Part shown: positions 58,655 to 64,000 of the stretch, in pieces
Layout: each line of letters opens with the position of its first letter
Position numbering within the stretch: the first letter of the stretch is position 1
Assembly: GCA_030765045.1 (NCBI GenBank)
Contig: CM060962.1
Coordinates: 167,326,194 to 167,390,193 of the forward strand
Source of the DNA: Tenodera sinensis
Taxonomy: Eukaryota; Arthropoda; Insecta; Mantodea; Mantidae
Length of the DNA stretch: 64,000 nt
Direction: 5' to 3'
Notes under the pieces: generated by a model
The model's input: only the letters and a program-made list of their open reading frames with translations
Told to the model about the DNA's origin: nothing
Database searches by the model: none
Translations under genes and position numbers: made by a program

Positions 58655-59175
58655 AGAAACTGACGAACACTGAGACGTAGGTATATAGAAATTCTTTATC
58701 CTGCTTAGCTGCCCCCTTTTGAATATTTTTCCACTAAGGGGATTCGGTTCTTCGAGGCATGTTACCCAATTCAGCATTCGTAGTAGGACTATAACCTGTT
58801 CAGTAACAACAATATATTTGCGCTTCTCCATCTCTACCTAATTAAGAGAATCTATCGATATAAATGTTATAGAAGGTGTGCATTTTAACGACAACAACTG
58901 GTTTCTGACTCATCGTCTAGAAAGTGAAATCTCTAGTGTATTACAATTGGTCTATCCTATCTCTGTTTATTTGCTTTAACGCAGGCTATTAATCTCTCTT
59001 CTTCATCTCATACCAAATATTGCATTGCTCACTCCAATTTTATTTGTTCAGGCCAGTCTAAGAGAGAGCTGATGTGGAGTCAAGCGTTAGGTAAATTCAG
59101 AAACTTGTTCGAGGGGCAAACACATTGCGATCTGTATAACAGGCACATTTTCTACAACCAAGATCCGATTTCTGG
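58655..59175. other. Gene-free interval
   Basis: No recognised feature. Confidence 0.5.
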
Positions 59176-59214
59176 TTTCAGCCGATTTTGAAAATCCTAA
59201 GTGTTATAAATTGG

Positions 59215-59400
59215 ACACCGATGTCTTGTAACGGTTTCTTTACGAACAAGATGATCACGTTTGTCGCTCCCAAAAGCCTTTTTGGCTTTGGCAACAGCAA
59301 GACTTTCTGCTTGTTTTGGACCGCTGCGTCGCGTTCAGAACGTGCCGAGGAGATCAATACAGCCAACCTTGCGACGTTTCGTTAAGTATTCAACCTGCAC
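59215..59400 (-). other. Coding-like fragment of unknown origin
   Basis: One minus-strand frame reads EYLTKRRKVGCIDLLGTF, a stop, then TRRSGPKQAESLAVAKAKKA and FGSDKRDHLVRKETVTRH. Lys/Arg-rich, with balanced composition unlike the AT-rich surroundings. It could be a retropseudogene piece with one stop, but I cannot name the parent. Confidence 0.2.
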
Positions 59401-60059
59401 CCCTAGCCGACGTTACTTTTTAATAAGGAGTTTCGGACGACATAGCTCAAAGCTTTCTACCTGCCAGGGTTAAACATCCTCACATAAATTAACAATAAGC
59501 GCACTCAAATAGCCTCTAGCATTCTAGAACAGCTCCAGCTCCAATGCCTTGACACACAATGCATTCATTCCGTCACAGTTCCCAACACTGTCGATCTTTA
59601 CATTAAACGTCAACCTTCAATTATGAAGTACATCCTGCCTATGGCGTTATTTTGTACCAATACCAGTTTGCTCACAGAGAGCGAACACGCTATATGTATA
59701 TAAAACTAGCAGATCCCACAACCTAACTCGCGTTAAGGGGGCCTTTCGGTGAAAATTTAACAATAATTGTCAACATTTCAATTGTATTATTAAGCACGAA
59801 TCCTTAGCAATGCTTTTGTGTAATTGTATTTTATCCGAGTAAAATTGAGTTACACAGCGATTTAGTTATAACCCAGTCCGCAGAGCGGGCCGGCAGATTT
59901 GCAGCTTTCTTGAGTTTGTTCCCTTTTTTATATTCTCTACTGCGTATAGTAAACAGGGGGAAGTATTGTATTCGAACAAAAATTTCGATGTCCAGGTTTC
60001 TCCGGAAATATATGTTTTGAGGGCCCTTGGATAAAAAAAAGCATTTTTAGAAAAATATC

Positions 60060-60062
<3 letters not shown>

Positions 60063-60130
<68 letters not shown>
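60063..60130. repeat. (GT)n microsatellite inside family A
   Basis: Pure GT, at the family A CA site. Confidence 0.98.
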
Positions 60131-60132
<2 letters not shown>

Positions 60133-60457
60133 CAAAGTTCGCATTTAACTTTAATATCTTTCAAGGATGTCACAGGAAAATGTTGAGGAAAATTTCTCCA
60201 CCCCAAACTACCCTTTAAACGAAACATTTTGCGAACATCTTGATTTGCTCAAAAATGACACTAACATATTGATTAAAATGCCATATGTTTAAGATATTTT
60301 TATGGCAAATGAAATGTATATTCTGAATTTGCTGGCTATAACCTATCAATTCTTATTTATTCTTGAGGACTTTTGCATAACTAGCAAACCGTAAGAGATA
60401 GACCAAATCTTACTATACAAAAATGTAAATCAGTTAAATCCAGTTATCTCCAAGTGT

Positions 60458-60506
60458 TTCTTCTTCTTCTTCTTCTTCTTCTTCTTCTTCTTCTTCTTCT
60501 TCTTCT
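60458..60506. repeat. (TTC)n microsatellite inside family A
   Basis: About 16 TTC units, next to GTGGAGTGAACCATTTCGG of the element. Confidence 0.98.
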
Positions 60507-61019
60507 TTTTTTTCCCCTTTTTTGTGGAGTGAACCATTTCGGAGCTATTCCTTGCGTGAGTTTTGCAATACTAAAGCTTTTCTCAAATAGAAGGTCGTTA
60601 TCCACTTTTTTATCTCTTGGTCGTGCAAAGAGAACGGAATTTCAAGGTCTTCATATAGCGACCAGCTTTAAAGATTTGACTATCGCTCAAAGCCTACAAG
60701 AAAATTAGGAATAAGACAATTACTGCAAATGTTTATTTCGACTAACATGAAGAAGATAGAGGAATAAGAGTTTGTAAGAATAGTTAGTATAGGAGTACAG
60801 AAAGTCATGCGAGTGCAACACATAACATTTTTTCCTTTCTTTTCTTTCTCTAAATATTATAGATGAATTGTTGAAAAGTTTGGTCCATATTGGTAATCAG
60901 TTTGAAAATTACTAATTTTAAGTAAAAATAAGGTGTATTATCAAAAATATATAACTATAATATCAGAAAATTAATATGCCTTTGTTAGCTAATGTGAGCC
61001 AGCCCCACTATTCACTGTT

Positions 61020-61345
61020 GCTTCACATTGTGTTTACCTTCCGCGATATAGAGGCGTGACGCAATGCGCCCGACGTAGCCTCTTCTAACGAACAGTTCAT
61101 TCTTTTGGGGAGTCGAACACCAGGCGTCTTGACTCATTTGCAAAACAGCACTCACTGCACGTCGTCACAGTGGTCACTCGCTCAGAGAACAGCGCTTTTT
61201 GTTGCGCCGGAAGCGCACTCACTCGCTTTACGAGGTCCCGCAACCAGATTTACTCAAGTTGCGAGAGCACTACATTATAAAGCCGTTGGAAGATTACACA
61301 CATTTCTGGAACGTTCGAGACGGCGAAATATCCAGAAGGTTCTAG
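61020..61345 (-). mobile_element. HSE-bearing element, copy 3
   Basis: Minus strand: perfect HSE GAACGTTCCAGAA (61304-61316), TATA-like CTTTATAATG (61273-61282), GAGCGAGTGACC, GCAGTGAGTGCTG, and TGGTGTTCGACTCCCC with AAGAATGAAC (61075-61118). Then CGGGCGCATTGCGTCACG and CTATATCGCGGAAGG, the latter also found in copy 2 (CTATATCGCGGGAA). Confidence 0.65.
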
Positions 61346-61359
61346 TTATCTAGCAATAG

Positions 61360-61880
61360 CACTTATCCTGGTTACGTTGCGCAAACGTGCTGCTTATCTT
61401 GTGTACCGTATCGACAGCCCGGCACCGACCTCCCGATAACCTTCCGCCATGTCCGCTGCTTCAGAACATTTCCAAACTCTAATATGTTTTTCTCGTATAT
61501 AATATGTTTGACATTTATCAATACTAGGATGCTCCTTATAAAGTTATGAGTGAAATAATGGTAAAGGCTTTGCCAATAGAGGCTTACCAAAAATTGCTAT
61601 GCAGTTTTTACTGTAAGCTCTTTGTCTCATACCCAAACTTCTCAAAAGTTTCATTAGTATATAGTTTATTGCAAAAGTTGAAACCGACAATGAACAGACC
61701 TAAATGTGACTCAATTAAAACGTTTTTTTCTAGCAAACTTGTGTTAGAGCAATTAGGAACAAAAATATGAAATTTTGTTAAACATTAAAAAAATTAAATC
61801 CCATAGACCATATTTTAAAAAATACCTTACATTTCTGTATGAAATTACACAATTCAAAAGCGACTAAACCGAAGCTAAGC
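61360..61880. other. Gene-free interval
   Basis: A plus-strand frame at 61546-61770 has no recognised motif. No repeat recognised. Confidence 0.45.
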
Positions 61881-61889
61881 GAATCACAT

Positions 61890-62010
61890 TAGTGAAATGA
61901 CACTGAAAAATTGACCAAATCTCAGTAGTAAAGCAACTCTGCAAATTGACCAAATCTCATTAGTTAAGCAATATTGAAAACAGGAAAAATTGCATAATGC
62001 AGTATCAGTG
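61890..62010. repeat. Decayed edge of the 35 bp satellite
   Basis: Degenerate units such as AGTGAAATGACACTGAAAAA and TTGACCAAATCTCAGTAGTA precede the clean array, as expected at the boundary of a satellite. Confidence 0.75.
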
Positions 62011-64000
62011 AAAACTGGACAGGTCACACTAGTAAAGAGACAGTGAAAACTGGACAGGTCACACTAGTAAAGTGACAGTGAAAACTGGACAGGTCACACT
62101 AGTAAAGTGACAGTGAAAACTGGACAGGTCACACTAGTAAAGTGACAGTGAAAACTGGACAGATCACACTAGTAAAGTGACAGTGAAAACTGGACAGGTC
62201 ACACTAGTAAAGTGACAGTGAAAACTGGACAGATCACACTAGTAAAGTGACAGTGAAAACTGGACAGATCACACTAGTAAAGTGGCAATGTAAACTGGAC
62301 AGATCACACTAGTAAAGTGACAGAGAAAACTGGACAGATCACACTAGTAAAGTGACAGTGAAAACTGGACAGGTCACAGTAGTAAAGTGACAGTGAAAAC
62401 TGGACAGGTCACACTAGTAAAGTGACAGTGAAAACTGGACAGATCACACTAGTAAAGAGACAGTGAAAACTGGACAGATCACACTAGTAAAGTGACAGTG
62501 AAAACTGGACAGATCACACTAGTAAAGTGACAGTGAAAACTGGACAGATCACACTAGTAAAGTGACAGTGAAAACTGGACAGGTCACACTAGTAAAGTGA
62601 CAGTGAAAACTGGACAGATCACACTAGTAAAGCGACAGTGAAAACTGGACAGGTCACACTAGTAAAGTGACAGTGAAAACTGGACAGATCACACTAGTAA
62701 AGTGACAGTGAAAACTGGACAGATCACACTAGTAAAGTGACAGTGAAAACTGGACAGATCACACTAGTAAAGTGACAGTGAAAACTGGACAGGTCACACT
62801 AGTAAAGTGACAGTGAAAACTGGACAGGTCACACTAGTAAAGTGACAGTGAAAACTGGACAGGTCACACTAGTAAAGAGACAGTGAAAACTGGACAGATC
62901 ACACTAGTAAAGTGACAGTGAAAACTGGACAGGTCACAGTAGTAAAGTGACAGTGAAAACTGGACAGGTCACACTAGTAAAGTGACAGTGAAAACTGGAC
63001 AGATCACACTAGTAAAGAGACAGTGAAAACTGGACAGATCACACTAGTAAAGTGACAGTGAAAACTGGACAGATCACACTAGTAAAGTGACAGTGAAAAC
63101 TGGACAGGTCACACTAGTAAAGTGACAGTGAGAACTGGACAGATCACACTAGTAAAGTGACAGTGAAAACTGGACAGATCACACTAGTAAAGTGACAGTG
63201 AAAACTGGACAGATCACACTAGTAAAGTGGCAATGTAAACTGGACAGATCACACTAGTAAAGTGACAGAGAAAACTGGACAGATCACACTAGTAAAGTGA
63301 CAGTGAAAACTGGACAGGTCACAGTAGTAAAGTGACAGTGAAAACTGGACAGGTCACACTAGTAAAGTGACAGTGAAAACTGGACAGATCACACTAGTAA
63401 AGAGACAGTGAAAACTGGACAGGTCACACTAGTAAAGTGACAGTGAAAATTGGACAGGTCACACTAGTAAAGTGACAGTGAAAACTGGACAGATCACACT
63501 AGTAAAGTGACAGTGAAAACTGGACAGATCACACTAGTAAAGTGACAGTGAAAACTGGACAGATCACACTAGTAAAGTGACAGTGAAAACTGGACAGGTC
63601 ACACTAGTAAAGTGACAGTGAAAACTGGACAGGTCACACTAGTAAAGTGACAGTGAAAACTGGACAGATCACACTAGTAAAGTGACAGTGAAAACTGGAC
63701 AGATCACACTAGTAAAGTGACAGTGAAAACTGGACAGATCACACTAGTAAAGTGGCAATGTAAACTGGACAGATCACACTAGTAAAGTGACAGAGAAAAC
63801 TGGACAGATCACACTAGTAAAGTGACAGTGAAAACTGGACAGGTCACAGTAGTAAAGTGACAGTGAAAACTGGACAGGTCACACTAGTAAAGTGACAGTG
63901 AAAACTGGACAGATCACACTAGTAAAGAGACAGTGAAAACTGGACAGATCACACTAGTAAAGTGACAGTGAAAACTGGACAGGTCACACTAGTAAAGTGA
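62011..64000. repeat. 35 bp satellite array, about 57 units, continues past the window
   Basis: Unit ACAGTGAAAACTGGACAGRT then CACACTAGTAAAGTG (35 bp; R is A or G). The phase is kept throughout with few substitutions. Variants: GTGGCAATGTAAAC, GACAGAGAAAAC, TCACAGTAGTA and AAAGAGACAG. Each recurs at spacings that are multiples of 35, which reveals higher-order duplication of blocks (offsets 945, 560 and 525 bp). Confidence 0.98.

Larger units (their letters stand above)
59925..60830 (-). mobile_element. Family A element, copy 12 (near full length)
   Basis: Minus strand from head ATGTTATGTGTTGCACTCGC at the right end to CTACTATACGCAGTAGAGAA-type end at the left. Carries an expanded (GT)n at 60063-60130 at the usual site, and a (TTC)n expansion at 60458-60506. 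Confidence 0.87.

Noticed and set aside
62011..64000. CRISPR-like array
   Set aside because: Units are head-to-tail 35 bp copies with no unique spacers; this is a eukaryotic satellite.

Overview
This is a eukaryotic, AT-rich, intergenic-looking window that is dense in repeats. No intact host gene, rRNA or convincing functional tRNA could be supported. Almost everything recognisable is a transposable-element relic, a tRNA-derived SINE, a microsatellite or a satellite. The TE mix points to an arthropod with a large genome, probably an insect: Penelope-like element with GIY-YIG domain, non-LTR retrotransposon C-termini, a Tc1/mariner-superfamily remnant, hAT/CGGBP1-type fragments and many tRNA-headed SINEs. 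The species cannot be fixed from the sequence alone.

Layout. (1) 0-5 kb: one copy of a ~0.75 kb repeat with an internal tRNA-like promoter (family H, second copy at 37.4-38.1 kb), SINE fragments, then a TATA-containing promoter-like segment with heat-shock-element-like motifs and a long (GT)n. (2) 5-12 kb: a 100 bp hairpin, SINEs, two tail-to-tail copies of the most prominent element here (family A, ~0.9 kb), an HSE-bearing element, and an (ATT)n tract. (3) 12-15 kb: a CGGBP1-like zinc-finger fragment and a Penelope GIY-YIG fragment with a hammerhead-like motif. (4) 15-27 kb: SINEs, more family A copies, one split by a SINE with a target-site duplication (TSD), and a 162 bp mariner-type MITE with almost perfect terminal inverted repeats (TIRs). 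(5) 27-34 kb: ~400 bp of (ATT)n, a possible gag-like fragment, and a second Penelope 3' end among family A pieces. (6) 34-48 kb: SINEs, the second family H copy, two LINE C-terminal fragments, a family A copy split by a SINE with a 12 bp TSD, hAT and mariner relics, and a second HSE-bearing element. (7) 48-62 kb: sparse; SINEs, (CA)n, (ATT)n, a 205 bp TIR element, a family A copy and a third HSE-bearing element. (8) 62-64 kb: a 35 bp satellite with about 57 copies and higher-order structure, running off the window.

There is no operon or pathway. The biology is the interaction of mobile elements: SINEs nested in family A, family A carrying a microsatellite at a fixed internal position, and three related elements sharing HSE-like sites and a conserved downstream block. 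Copy boundaries were set by eye from alignment of copies within the window and are approximate to about 10-20 bp unless a TSD or TIR fixes them.
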